Shown piece after piece: positions 15,414-23,234 of a DNA stretch of 33,602 nucleotides. The stretch is from NCBI GenBank assembly GCA_007135605.1, contig SLIN01000062.1, positions 1 to 33,602 on the forward strand, in the 5' to 3' direction. The DNA comes from Spirochaetales bacterium (lineage in GTDB: Bacteria > Spirochaetota > Spirochaetia > DSM-27196 > SKKC01). How positions within the stretch are numbered: the stretch's first letter is position 1; each line of letters starts with the position of its first letter. The notes under the pieces were generated by a model. The model had not been told where the DNA came from. It saw only the letters and a program-made list of their open reading frames with translations, and did no database searches. The position numbers were made by a program, and so were the translations under genes.

Positions 15414-16370
15414 ATGAGCGATCGCACCAAGGGTGCTGCAGGCGGCGGGGCCCAACAGTCAGCCGGCGGTCCGGGCGCTGATGCGTCACCGCCGGCACAA
15501 GGTCCGGACACCGATACTCCGAAGTCGCCGGCCGGGCCGGACACCGATACTTCACAGTCGACACCGATTCCACCGATCCTGACCGGACAAAGGGCGCTGG
15601 TCACCGGTGGAAGCGCCGGTATCGGCGCGGCATGCGTCAGAGCCCTTGCGGAGGCGGGCGCCGACGTTGCAATTAACTACCGTTCGGGAGCGGATTCGGC
15701 GGAGTCTCTCGCCGAGTACGCCCGGACACTCGGCCGTACGGCGATTACCGTGCAGGCCGACGTATCGGAGGAAGAGCAGGTCGAAGCGATGGTCTCCACG
15801 GTGATCGATCAGCTCGGAACGATCGACATACTCGTAAACAACGCGGGCCTACAGGCCGATGCACCGTTCGAGGAAATGACGATCGAGCAGTGGAACCGGG
15901 TAATCAACGTGAACTTGACCGGGCCGTTTCTCTGTTCTCGCGCGGTGGTACGCGAGTTCAAACGTCGCGGAGTGGTACCCGAGGTCTCCTCGGCCGCGGG
16001 AAAAATCATTAACATGAGCTCGGTCCACGATGCGATTCCGTGGGCCGGCCACGTGAATTACGCCGCCGGCAAAGGGGGCGTGCAGATGTTTACCAGGAGC
16101 ATCGCTCAGGAGCTGGCCCCGCACAGGATACGCGTATTGGCGCTATCCCCCGGCGCGATTCGGACCAATATCAACCGGCCCGCCTGGGAAAACGAAGAAG
16201 CGTACAACAACCTCATGAAACTGATACCGGTCAATCGCATCGGCGAACCGTCGGATGTCGGCCGGGTGCTTGCCTGGCTTGCATCAGACTTCTGCGACTA
16301 CGTAACCGGCACGACCATGTACGTCGACGGCGGGATGATGCTCTACCCCGCCTTTGCCGAAGGAGGCTGA
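15414..16370 (+). CDS. Short-chain dehydrogenase, glucose 1-dehydrogenase-like
   Basis: This 318-residue NAD(P)-dependent oxidoreductase has the classical SDR core from about residue 58 to the end. It contains the cofactor motif TGGSAGIG, the NNAG motif, a catalytic Ser in INMSS and the YxxxK motif (Y-A-A-G-K), then SPGAIRT and the C-terminal TGTTMYVDGG. The pattern resembles glucose 1-dehydrogenases and general sugar or polyol SDRs, but the substrate is not certain. The first 55 residues are a low-complexity Gly/Pro/Ala linker containing an 11-residue repeat (PDTDT core) caused by a 33-bp DNA duplication (15504-15518 and 15537-15551). GGGAGG precedes ATG 15414; a TTG at 15363 inside the operator is rejected. 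The next gene starts eight bases after the stop, so the pair forms an operon. Confidence 0.9.
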   Translation: MSDRTKGAAGGGAQQSAGGPGADASPPAQGPDTDTPKSPAGPDTDTSQSTPIPPILTGQRALVTGGSAGIGAACVRALAEAGADVAINYRSGADSAESLAEYARTLGRTAITVQADVSEEEQVEAMVSTVIDQLGTIDILVNNAGLQADAPFEEMTIEQWNRVINVNLTGPFLCSRAVVREFKRRGVVPEVSSAAGKIINMSSVHDAIPWAGHVNYAAGKGGVQMFTRSIAQELAPHRIRVLALSPGAIRTNINRPAWENEEAYNNLMKLIPVNRIGEPSDVGRVLAWLASDFCDYVTGTTMYVDGGMMLYPAFAEGG

Positions 16371-16377
16371 ACCAGGT

Positions 16378-18282
16378 ATGTCCGGCAAAGAAGCTTCATA
16401 TCGACCGATTGCCGACTACGGAATAATCGGCAATATGCGCACGATCGCGCTGGTAGGAATAGACGGTGCGATCGACTGGATGTGTTACCCCTACTTCGAC
16501 TCTCCGAGTTTATTCGCCGGAATTCTCGACGGGGAAAACGGGGGCTCGTTCGAAATATATCCGGTCGAGTCGCCGAACGCAACGAAGAAGCAGCACTACT
16601 GGCCGGAGACGAACGTACTGGTGACCCGTTTCCTCTGCGAGCATGGTGTCGTCGAAGTCACCGATTTCATGCCCGTATCACGCCGCTTCGATGAACGAAC
16701 CCCCGCTGCGCTCGAAGCCGGCGCGGAGCCGAATCGCCTGCTCCGAAGCATCCGCGGAGTACGCGGATCGCTCCGGATTCGTGTCTCCTGCCGGCCGGCG
16801 TTCGATTTCGCCCGAGTCGGTCACACGCTGGAGATAAACGGGGCATCCGCGCGGTTTACGCCGGAGTCGAACGAGAACGACCTGTACGCCATCGAGCTCC
16901 ACGCCGGCGTTGCGTTGGAGTCGGATGCCCGCGGGGCGGCCGTCGCCGAGTTCGACCTGCACGAGGATGAGACCGTCACCTTTGTGCTCGGACGCCCCGG
17001 CGAAATCGAAGAGCTGCGTGCCGACGGCGATTCGTCCGGCGATAGTGCACGTAAGTTCGAAGCGCTGTTTTCCGAGACCGTTTCCTACTGGCGCTCGTGG
17101 CTCGCGCAATGTCGGTATCAGGGCCGGTGGCGCGAGATGGTGCATCGCTCGGCGCTCGTTCTCAAGCTGCTGACCTTCGCTCCGACCGGAGCGATTGTCG
17201 CCGCGCCGACGGCGGCACTTCCGGAGGCGATCGGCGGCGAGCGAAACTGGGATTACCGATATACCTGGATACGCGACGCCGCGTTTACCGTTTATGGTCT
17301 CATGAGAATCGGATTCTCACGGGAGGCCACAAGGTTCATGCGCTGGATCGAAGACCGTACGAACGAACCGAATGAAGACGGATCGCTGCAGATCATGTAC
17401 GCACTGGACGGACGCCACAAACTGACCGAGGAGACCCTCGATCATCTCGACGGCTATCGTGGTTCCCGGCCGGTACGTGTCGGGAACGCCGCCTACGATC
17501 AGCTGCAGCTCGACATATACGGCGAGCTGCTCGACTCGGTCTATCTCTACAACAAGCACGGTGAGCCGATCTCCTACGACTTCTGGGTTCGCCTTCGAAG
17601 CCTCGTGAACTATGTGTGCGATCATTGAAAAGAGCCCGACGAAGGCATCTGGGAAGTTCGCGGCGGACGCCGGCACTTCACCTACTCCAAGCTGATGTGC
17701 TGGGTGGCTGTAGATCGCGGAATACGCCTGGCCGATAAGCGGTCGTTTCCAGCCGACCGTAGCCGTTGGATCGCCGTACGGGACGAGATCTACGAGGAGA
17801 TAATGGAGCGCGGTTTCAGCACCGAGCGCGGGGCGTTCGTCCAGGCGTACGGAGAGGATGCGCTTGACGCCTCCAACCTCATGATGCCACTCGTGTTCTT
17901 CGTATCGCCGTCCGATCGACGCATGATCGCAACACTCGAGCAGACGCTGAAGACACCGGAAAACGGGGGACTCGTTTCGAACAGCCTGGTATACCGGTAC
18001 GACGTGTCGAAAACCGACGACGGACTCTCCGGCGAGGAAGGCACGTTCAACATCTGTAGCTTTTGGCTCGTTGAAGCGCTCACGCGCGCAGGCAGGATGC
18101 ACCCGGAGAAGCTGGAGCAGGCGCGGCTGATTTTTGAAAAGATGATCGGGTACGCGAATCACCTCGGCCTCTACGCCGAGGAGACGGGGCCGACCGGAGA
18201 TGCGCTCGGCAACTACCCTCAGGCGTTTACCCATCTATCGCTGATCAGCGCCGCTTACAATCTGGACCGTACGCTCGGTTGA
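16378..18282 (+). pseudogene. GH15 glycosidase (trehalase/glucoamylase-like) with in-frame TGA
   Basis: The frame encodes a bacterial GH15 enzyme of normal length (634 codons), which would release glucose from trehalose or alpha-glucans. The N-terminal beta-sandwich domain runs to about residue 240, and the (alpha/alpha)6 barrel starts with GERNWDYRYTWIRDA. The frame is broken once by TGA at 17626-17628 (codon 417), between CDH and [12 protein letters not shown]. Relatives usually have Trp there, so a single TGG to TGA change explains it. The catalytic acid region GIWE and the base region GEEGTFNIC both lie after the stop, so the 416-residue product should be dead without readthrough. Downstream sequence is otherwise intact, arguing for a recent mutation, sequencing error or readthrough. 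The start is ATG 16378 with GGAGG upstream. It follows the SDR gene in one operon. Confidence 0.85.
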
Positions 18283-18385
18283 GCTCGTCGTCTCTGATCC
18301 GGTTATGCCGATAGAAGCCGCGATATCGAGAAGGGATTGACACTTCTGCCGAATTCCCCGTGCACAGACGATAGCTCTTCGTGAC

Positions 18386-18417
18386 CAACCGACGGACGGC
18401 AAACCGCCCGTCGGTTG
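18386..18417. terminator. Strong hairpin between convergent GH15 and dsrE-like genes
   Basis: Ten-base arms CAACCGACGG (18386-18395) and CCGTCGGTTG (18408-18417) pair perfectly. Three more pairs (CGG/CCG) follow beyond one mismatch and close on a CAAA loop. It lies between convergent genes, as a bidirectional terminator would. No T-run follows on either strand, so termination may be weak or factor-assisted. Confidence 0.5.
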
Positions 18418-18455
18418 TGGTAGCGAAAGCGTTACGTCGGCACGTACCGCCTGTT

Positions 18456-18812
18456 TCAGAATGTGACTACCGAGAAACCGTTTGCTATCAACGATCGCAG
18501 CGAAGGATGGCCCTCGTAATCCTGAAGCAATTTGACTCCCGCGTCCTGGACCTCCTTCTTCACCTCGAACGCGTTGGCGCAGAATGCACATGCCCCTGTC
18601 ACGGTGTCCTCGATCGCCTTGTACACGGGATGCAGCATGTGTTCGCTATCGGACAACGGTCCGACCCAGCGTGTACCCGCACCATCGAACACAAAGCGTA
18701 CATCATCTCCCTGTTCCTTACTCTCTTTTGCCAACTCGAGCGCATTCGCAACGCGCCCCATATCACCATGCGATTCGATGTCGGCCAGCAATACAACGGC
18801 AATTTTAGCCAT
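18456..18812 (-). CDS. DsrE-family protein
   Basis: This 118-residue cytoplasmic protein belongs to the DsrE/DsrF-like (YchN-fold) superfamily, members of which carry or transfer sulfur, while others have unknown roles. It opens with the strand KIAVVLLADIESHGDMGRV and continues with the helix ALELAKESKEQG and the strand DVRFVFDGAGT. The conserved cysteine region is TGACAFCANAF, with a CxxC pair near residues 83-86 that could hold a persulfide. AGGAG lies just before ATG 18812. Transcription starts from a strong promoter whose -10 box lies within a perfect TTGTATATACAA palindrome. The gene is divergent from the flavoprotein operon, which also has the palindrome, and convergent with the GH15 gene. 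The partner is unknown. Confidence 0.85.
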   Translation of the reverse strand: MAKIAVVLLADIESHGDMGRVANALELAKESKEQGDDVRFVFDGAGTRWVGPLSDSEHMLHPVYKAIEDTVTGACAFCANAFEVKKEVQDAGVKLLQDYEGHPSLRSLIANGFSVVTF

Positions 18813-18871
18813 AAGAGTTACTCCTTATAGAGACTGTTTCGAATGGATCGCAGAACCCATCTCGTATTTAC

Positions 18872-18903
18872 TTGTATATACAATTATATAAATGAATAGT
18901 CAA
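18872..18903 (-). promoter_or_regulatory. Promoter with perfect operator for the dsrE-like gene
   Basis: On the minus strand TTGACT (18903-18898), a 17-bp spacer and TATATA (18880-18875) form a near-ideal promoter. The -10 box is the exact centre of the perfect palindrome TTGTATATACAA (18872-18883). A bound regulator would exclude RNA polymerase. The leader would be about 55 nt. Confidence 0.7.
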
Positions 18904-18985
18904 GCCGTTATGTATGGAAATTCCTATAGTCGAGCAAACGATTGATTTACTTCTTCTGTACCGTCCGTTCGACTCGTTCCGGTAT

Positions 18986-19020
18986 TTGACAGAAATGCGA
19001 AAATATCATTGTATCTGCAA
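18986..19020 (+). promoter_or_regulatory. Promoter with operator for the flavoprotein operon
   Basis: TTGACA (18986-18991), a 17-bp spacer and TTGTAT (19009-19014) form a promoter with a perfect -35 box. The -10 box is the left half of TTGTA-TC-TGCAA (19009-19020), a one-mismatch copy of the palindrome. The start would be near 19021 and the GTG start codon lies at 19071. Confidence 0.65.
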
Positions 19021-19070
19021 TAATAAACAGCGCGGATGAGTTGCGTTGAACTGATACAGAGGGAGCAACT

Positions 19071-20522
19071 GTGAATACTCACGACGTTATCGTAATCGGG
19101 GGAGGAGCGGCCGGTCTTACCGTCGCCTCCGGCTGTGCACAGCTCGGGATGAAGACGGCGGTCGTTGAACGCGAGCATATGGGAGGCGACTGTCTGCATT
19201 ATGGCTGCGTACCAAGCAAGACACTGCTCCATGTAGCGTCCCAGTTTCGCAATGCCGCGGAGGTCGAGCGCTTCGTCGCGAAGCGAAACGGATTCCCCGT
19301 CGAACTGAAACCGGATATGTCGGCGATCAACAGTCACGTCGCGGGCGTTGTCGGTGAGATTGCACATCACGATTCGCCCGAGCGCTTTCGTTCGCTTGGC
19401 GCGGAGGTCTATCTCGGCGCGGCGACCTTCAGATCGGCGAGCGAGGTGGAGGTGGATGGAAATCGCCTTAGTGCCCGGCGAATTGTCATCGCGACCGGTA
19501 GCCGGGCCGCGATACCTCCGATACCGGGGCTACGCGAGACTGACTATCTGACAAACCGCGATATGTTCAGTCTCACCGAGCTTCCCCGTTCAATCGCGGT
19601 CCTGGGCGGAGGTCCGATCGGCGTAGAGCTGAGTCAGGCCTACCGGAGACTCGGAAGCGAGGTAACCATTATCGAGATGGCACCGCGAATTCTCCCGCGT
19701 GACGATGATCAGCTTGCCGCTGTCGTACGTACCCGTCTCGAGAAGGAAGGTATTCACGTGCTCACCGGTGATGCGGTAACGAAAGTTGCAGCCGAGGGCC
19801 GGAAGAAGGTGCTCACTATCGGGTCGGGCGGCCACGAGCGCACCGTAGAAACCGAGCAGGTACTTGTCGCGGCGGGAAGAATCGCGAACGTCGATCAGCT
19901 CGGTCTCGATTCGGCCGGCGTCGCTTTGGAACGCGGCGTTGTCGTCGTAAACGACAAGATGCAAAGCTCGGTGCCGCACATCTACGCAATCGGCGACGCG
20001 AACGGCCGCTTTCCCTTTACTCACGTGGCCGGAGTGGAGGCAAGTGCGGTTGTGCGCCGCGTTGCGTTGCACGCCGGCGGACATGTGGACTACAGCAAGG
20101 TTCCGTGGGTCAGCTATACCGACCCGGAACTGGCCAGCGTCGGCCACACTCAGGCATCCGCGGAAGCGGAAGGTATATCTTGCCGGACCATCATCCAGTC
20201 CTTTTCTGCTATCGATCGTGCGCACGCCGAGGAAAGCGCCGATGGGTTGATCAAAATTGTACTTGATAAGAAGGACCGGGTGATCGGAACCGGGATCGCA
20301 TCGAAAGGGGCCGGCGAGTTGCTCGGACCGGCACTTCACGCGGTCACTGGAAAATGGAAGTTCGCACGGTTTCGTAAGGCGCTGACCCCGTATCCTACGA
20401 TGGGCGAGATCTACGGGCGGACGGTCTCCAATGAGCTGGCACCGAAGCTCTTCAACCGGCGGACACGCTCGATACTCAAGGCGTTGTTTCGATATCGGGG
20501 AACCGGTCCGATAGAAGAGTAG
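19071..20522 (+). CDS. Mercuric-reductase-like FAD-dependent disulfide oxidoreductase
   Basis: This 483-residue flavoprotein is of the pyridine nucleotide-disulfide oxidoreductase class I. It has an FAD motif GGGAAG (10-15), a redox pair in GGDCLHYGCVPSK (Cys41, Cys46), a second nucleotide motif GGGPIG, and YAIGDANG binding FAD. It lacks the N-terminal metal-binding domain and the C-terminal Cys pair of true MerA. The active-site His-x4-Glu of the dimerisation domain is replaced by PYPTMGE, with Tyr for His. It is therefore not a lipoamide dehydrogenase and probably not a mercuric reductase; the substrate is unknown. Translation starts at GTG 19071 with GGGAG upstream. The TVP38 gene follows after 63 bp, a pairing often seen for this subfamily, and the DUF3047 gene follows that. 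Confidence 0.88.
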   Translation: MNTHDVIVIGGGAAGLTVASGCAQLGMKTAVVEREHMGGDCLHYGCVPSKTLLHVASQFRNAAEVERFVAKRNGFPVELKPDMSAINSHVAGVVGEIAHHDSPERFRSLGAEVYLGAATFRSASEVEVDGNRLSARRIVIATGSRAAIPPIPGLRETDYLTNRDMFSLTELPRSIAVLGGGPIGVELSQAYRRLGSEVTIIEMAPRILPRDDDQLAAVVRTRLEKEGIHVLTGDAVTKVAAEGRKKVLTIGSGGHERTVETEQVLVAAGRIANVDQLGLDSAGVALERGVVVVNDKMQSSVPHIYAIGDANGRFPFTHVAGVEASAVVRRVALHAGGHVDYSKVPWVSYTDPELASVGHTQASAEAEGISCRTIIQSFSAIDRAHAEESADGLIKIVLDKKDRVIGTGIASKGAGELLGPALHAVTGKWKFARFRKALTPYPTMGEIYGRTVSNELAPKLFNRRTRSILKALFRYRGTGPIEE

Positions 20523-20585
20523 CAGGAGTCCGACATACGACGGAGCGCTATCGTTACCGATTCTGAACTGTGTGAGGTGAAGATT

Positions 20586-21383
20586 ATGAGTGGAGTAAAG
20601 CAGCAGCAAGAAAACTCCCACGGGGAGCCGGCGAAGGACGGGAGGAGTACGCGCAGGCGCGACACCATCCGGGTAGCAGCGGTAGCGGTACTGCTCGCAA
20701 CTCTGCTTACCGTCGGATATCTGCTCGACGCGCCTCGCTATCTCCAGCAGGCGCTGCAGTGGGTCGAAGGGCTCGGGTATTGGGGACCGGTGCTCTTCGC
20801 GGTCATTTATGTGATCATTACCGTTCTCCTGATTCCCGGCTCCATATTGACCCTCGGCGCCGGCGCCGTATTCGGCGTCATCCCAGGCACCATCTACACC
20901 TCGGTGGGATCGACGATCGGCGCCACATGCGCGTTCTTGCTCGGCAGAACCCTTATGCGCGATTGGGTCGAGCGAAAGGTGAAGTCCAGCCCGAAGCTTC
21001 AAGCGGTCGACGAAGCTGTTGAGCGCGAAGGCGGTCGCATCGTGTTTCTGCTGCGCCTCTCGCCGCTCGTTCCGTTCAGCATCTCCAACTATGTATACGG
21101 TTTGACCAAGATACGCCTGGGCGCGTACGTACTCGCGTCATGGATCGGCATGATCCCGGGAACACTCCTGTACGCGTATATCGGCTCGCTCGTGCAGCGT
21201 TTTGCCGAGCTCGGCGCCGCCGAACAGACGACAACGACCGGGGAGTGGATCATGTACATAGTCGGGCTCATCGCCACGATTATAGCGACTGTGCGGATCA
21301 CGATCGTTGCTCGGCGGGCATTGGCCGCCAAGGTTCCGGCGGATGAGCTCGCCGATGCAGGGGCGGAGGGGACGGTGACGTGA
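20586..21383 (+). CDS. TVP38/TMEM64 (DedA-like) membrane protein
   Basis: This 265-residue inner-membrane protein has the VTT/SNARE-associated domain of the TVP38/TMEM64 family, related to DedA lipid transporters or flippases. A hydrophilic basic N-terminus (about 1-26) is followed by a first membrane helix (about 28-45) and further helices. The family core is LIPGSILTLGAGAVFG and, after an amphipathic segment, FLLRLSPLVPFSISNYVYGLT with the conserved Arg and Pro residues. A C-terminal helix ends about residue 245. GAGG lies shortly before ATG 20586; a GTG three codons upstream is an alternative start. Its position directly after the flavoprotein suggests a joint function at the membrane that is not yet known. 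Transport or scrambling of lipids is inferred only from the family. Confidence 0.9.
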   Translation: MSGVKQQQENSHGEPAKDGRSTRRRDTIRVAAVAVLLATLLTVGYLLDAPRYLQQALQWVEGLGYWGPVLFAVIYVIITVLLIPGSILTLGAGAVFGVIPGTIYTSVGSTIGATCAFLLGRTLMRDWVERKVKSSPKLQAVDEAVEREGGRIVFLLRLSPLVPFSISNYVYGLTKIRLGAYVLASWIGMIPGTLLYAYIGSLVQRFAELGAAEQTTTTGEWIMYIVGLIATIIATVRITIVARRALAAKVPADELADAGAEGTVT

Positions 21384-21484
21384 AATCACGGGCAGATTCA
21401 CCGGCGGAACCTCACCGCGGTACGCATCGAATTTCGACAAGTGTCAACGCCCGTTCGGCCCTTTGTCGGAGGAGAACCACGAAC

Positions 21485-22234
21485 ATGCGCGAACGAACCG
21501 AGTCACGCAAGTTTCCGGCTGCACTTGCCGCCGTGGCTCTCATCCTCGCGACACCGTATCCGGTGCGACCGGAGCCGTCGCCCGCGATCGACGAGTCGTT
21601 CGAGACTCTCGCACAGTGGGAGCCGCTCGAGTTCGATAGCATCGACCGGCATACCGACTATAGCGTCGTTGTCAACGCGAATGCTTCCATGCTGTTCATA
21701 GAGTCCGACGACGGTGGCAGCGGCCTCATACACCAGACAACCGTTAACGCCCACGAAAATCCGGTCCTGGAATGGAGGTGGCGCGTTGAGGATATTATCC
21801 GCGGGGGAGACCTCACGAGCCGCGACGGAGATACATATCCGGTTCGGGTGTCCGTGAACTTCGAATACGACTCGGACATGGTCGGTTTCGGAACCAGGCT
21901 TCGATACGCAGCGATCCGTGCCATTCGCGGCGAGTACCCACCCCACGGCTCACTGATTTACATCTGGGCAAACCAGGAATGGCCGGTCGAATGGTACGAG
22001 AGCCCATTCACGAGTCGGGCAATGATGCTGCCTATCGATCAAGGCCGCGGGGGACTCATGGAGTGGCACTCCCACCGCCGGAATGTCGTCGAGGACTATC
22101 GCGAAGCCTTTGGTGAGGATCCCCCGGAGCGCGCACAGCTCGCGATCATGGGAGATTCTTACGGTAGCGGTGCGGTCAGTCGAGCATGGATCGATTTCGT
22201 TCGGATACGGCCGGAGTCCCGGACACAGCGATAG
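21485..22234 (+). CDS. Exported DUF3047 protein
   Basis: This 249-residue secreted protein has a signal peptide (about 1-28, ending near VRPEPS) followed by a DUF3047 domain. The domain shows the recurring W-and-strand pattern, for example QWEPLEFDSID, NPVLEWRWRVEDI, SRDGDTYPVRVSVNFEYDS, LIYIWANQEWPVEWYESPF and a final AIMGDSYGSGAVSRAWIDFVRI strand. DUF3047 proteins are periplasmic beta-sandwich proteins resembling carbohydrate-binding or lectin folds; their role is unknown. GGAGGAG precedes ATG 21485. The open frame extends upstream to overlap the TVP38 gene, but that part has no signal peptide and is rejected. It is the last gene of the flavoprotein operon and is followed by the sulfur operon's own promoter. 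Confidence 0.85.
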   Translation: MRERTESRKFPAALAAVALILATPYPVRPEPSPAIDESFETLAQWEPLEFDSIDRHTDYSVVVNANASMLFIESDDGGSGLIHQTTVNAHENPVLEWRWRVEDIIRGGDLTSRDGDTYPVRVSVNFEYDSDMVGFGTRLRYAAIRAIRGEYPPHGSLIYIWANQEWPVEWYESPFTSRAMMLPIDQGRGGLMEWHSHRRNVVEDYREAFGEDPPERAQLAIMGDSYGSGAVSRAWIDFVRIRPESRTQR

Positions 22235-22287
22235 GTAACGTAAACAAAAACCTCATCTATATCGTTTCGGTGCCTCGATGGGAGGGG

Positions 22288-22316
22288 TTGACGATTCTTT
22301 GGGAGTGCAATAGATT
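22288..22316 (+). promoter_or_regulatory. Promoter of the sulfur operon
   Basis: TTGACG (22288-22293), a 17-bp spacer and TAGATT (22311-22316) form a clear housekeeping-type promoter. The start would be near 22323, giving a leader of about 57 nt before ATG 22380. The TTGTA-type palindrome is absent here. Confidence 0.65.
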
Positions 22317-22331
22317 GATCAAGAGTTAAGT

Positions 22332-22349
22332 AAGTAACGCTAGTTACTT
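22332..22349 (+). promoter_or_regulatory. Inverted repeat in the sulfur operon leader
   Basis: Perfect 7-bp arms AAGTAAC (22332-22338) and GTTACTT (22343-22349) are separated by four bases, about 9 bp downstream of the predicted start. This position and size suit a dimeric repressor's operator. As RNA it would be an A-U-rich hairpin too weak for a terminator. The regulator is not identified in the window. Confidence 0.55.
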
Positions 22350-22379
22350 TACTTTCGAATTACACACAAGGAAGGGTGT

Positions 22380-23234
22380 ATGGCACTGAACGACCAGCAA
22401 ATCTACCGCTACTCCCGGCACATTCTGTTGAAGGGCGTGGGTGGCACCGGCCAGGAGAAATTGCTCAACTCACGGGTGCTTATCGTCGGCGCCGGTGGCT
22501 TGGGCTCGCCGGTTTCGCTCTATCTCGCTGCCGCCGGGGTCGGAACCATCGGAATTGTTGACGCCGACGAGGTCGATTTGAGTAATTTGCAGCGACAGAT
22601 CGCACATGGGACCTCCGACATCGGCCGCTCCAAGGTCGACTCGGCTGCCGAGCAGATTGCGGAGCTGAATCCGGATGCTACCGTCGAGAAGCACCCGTAT
22701 CGACTCAGTGCGGAGAACGCTCGCGATCTCGTTGCACAGTACGATTTCATTGTCGAGGGAACCGATAATTTCCCGACGAAGTTTCTCGTAAACGATGCGT
22801 GCGTGTTCGCCTCCAAGCCGGCGTCGATCGGCGGAATACTCCGCTTCGAAGGTTCGACCATGACCATTTTGCCGGGTGAAGCATGCTACCGCTGCGTCTT
22901 CCGACAACCGCCACCGAAAGACGCGGTGCCGACCTGCGCCCAGGCCGGGGTTCTCGGTGCGGTGGCCGGTATGCTCGGAACGGTGCAGGCAACCGAAGCG
23001 CTCAAGTACCTGACCGGAGTGGGAACGCTTCTTTCCAATCGGGTACTCAGCTTTGACGCACTGAGTATGGAGTGGCGGACGGTGCGGGTGAAGCGCGACC
23101 ACAAATGCCCGGTATGCGGAGACAATCCGACGATCACCGAGCTTGTTGAGTATGAACAGCCTGCGTGCGCGATCCGACCCGGTGAAGGGATTTCACAGAC
23201 CCGGGACGAGCATCAATTGAGTGGAGTGCGATGA
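22380..23234 (+). CDS. E1-like sulfur-carrier adenylyltransferase (MoeB/ThiF/HcyF type)
   Basis: This 284-residue enzyme is predicted to use ATP to adenylate the C-terminal glycine of a ThiS/MoaD-like carrier, ready for thiocarboxylate formation. The nucleotide motif is VGAGGLGSP (36-44), and the DxxNLQRQ segment (66-73) and GTDN (127-130) contact ATP and Mg. The catalytic-region Cys is in PTCAQAG (Cys186), and two CxxC pairs (169/172 and 243/246) bind structural zinc. No rhodanese domain is fused, but a separate one lies in the operon. No thiamine or molybdopterin genes are nearby; the carrier, MetY and JAMM genes point to the HcyF role of the thiocarboxylate homocysteine pathway. GGAAGG precedes ATG 22380. 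The stop overlaps the next start by four bases (ATGA). Confidence 0.88.
   Translation: MALNDQQIYRYSRHILLKGVGGTGQEKLLNSRVLIVGAGGLGSPVSLYLAAAGVGTIGIVDADEVDLSNLQRQIAHGTSDIGRSKVDSAAEQIAELNPDATVEKHPYRLSAENARDLVAQYDFIVEGTDNFPTKFLVNDACVFASKPASIGGILRFEGSTMTILPGEACYRCVFRQPPPKDAVPTCAQAGVLGAVAGMLGTVQATEALKYLTGVGTLLSNRVLSFDALSMEWRTVRVKRDHKCPVCGDNPTITELVEYEQPACAIRPGEGISQTRDEHQLSGVR

Noticed and set aside
17626-17628. UGA decoded as Trp or selenocysteine in the GH15 gene
   Set aside because: Many genes in the window end in TGA, so UGA is not reassigned. The position is a Trp in relatives, not Cys, and I see no selenocysteine-type hairpin after it, so a nonsense mutation or error is simpler.
17695-18282. 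Independent gene for the second half of the GH15 protein
   Set aside because: The ATG is a conserved internal Met of the glycosidase, there is no ribosome site before it, and conserved catalytic sequence continues in frame upstream of it.
19071-20522. True mercuric reductase and mercury-resistance operon
   Set aside because: There is no metal-binding N-terminal domain, no C-terminal Cys pair, and no merR, merT or merP nearby.
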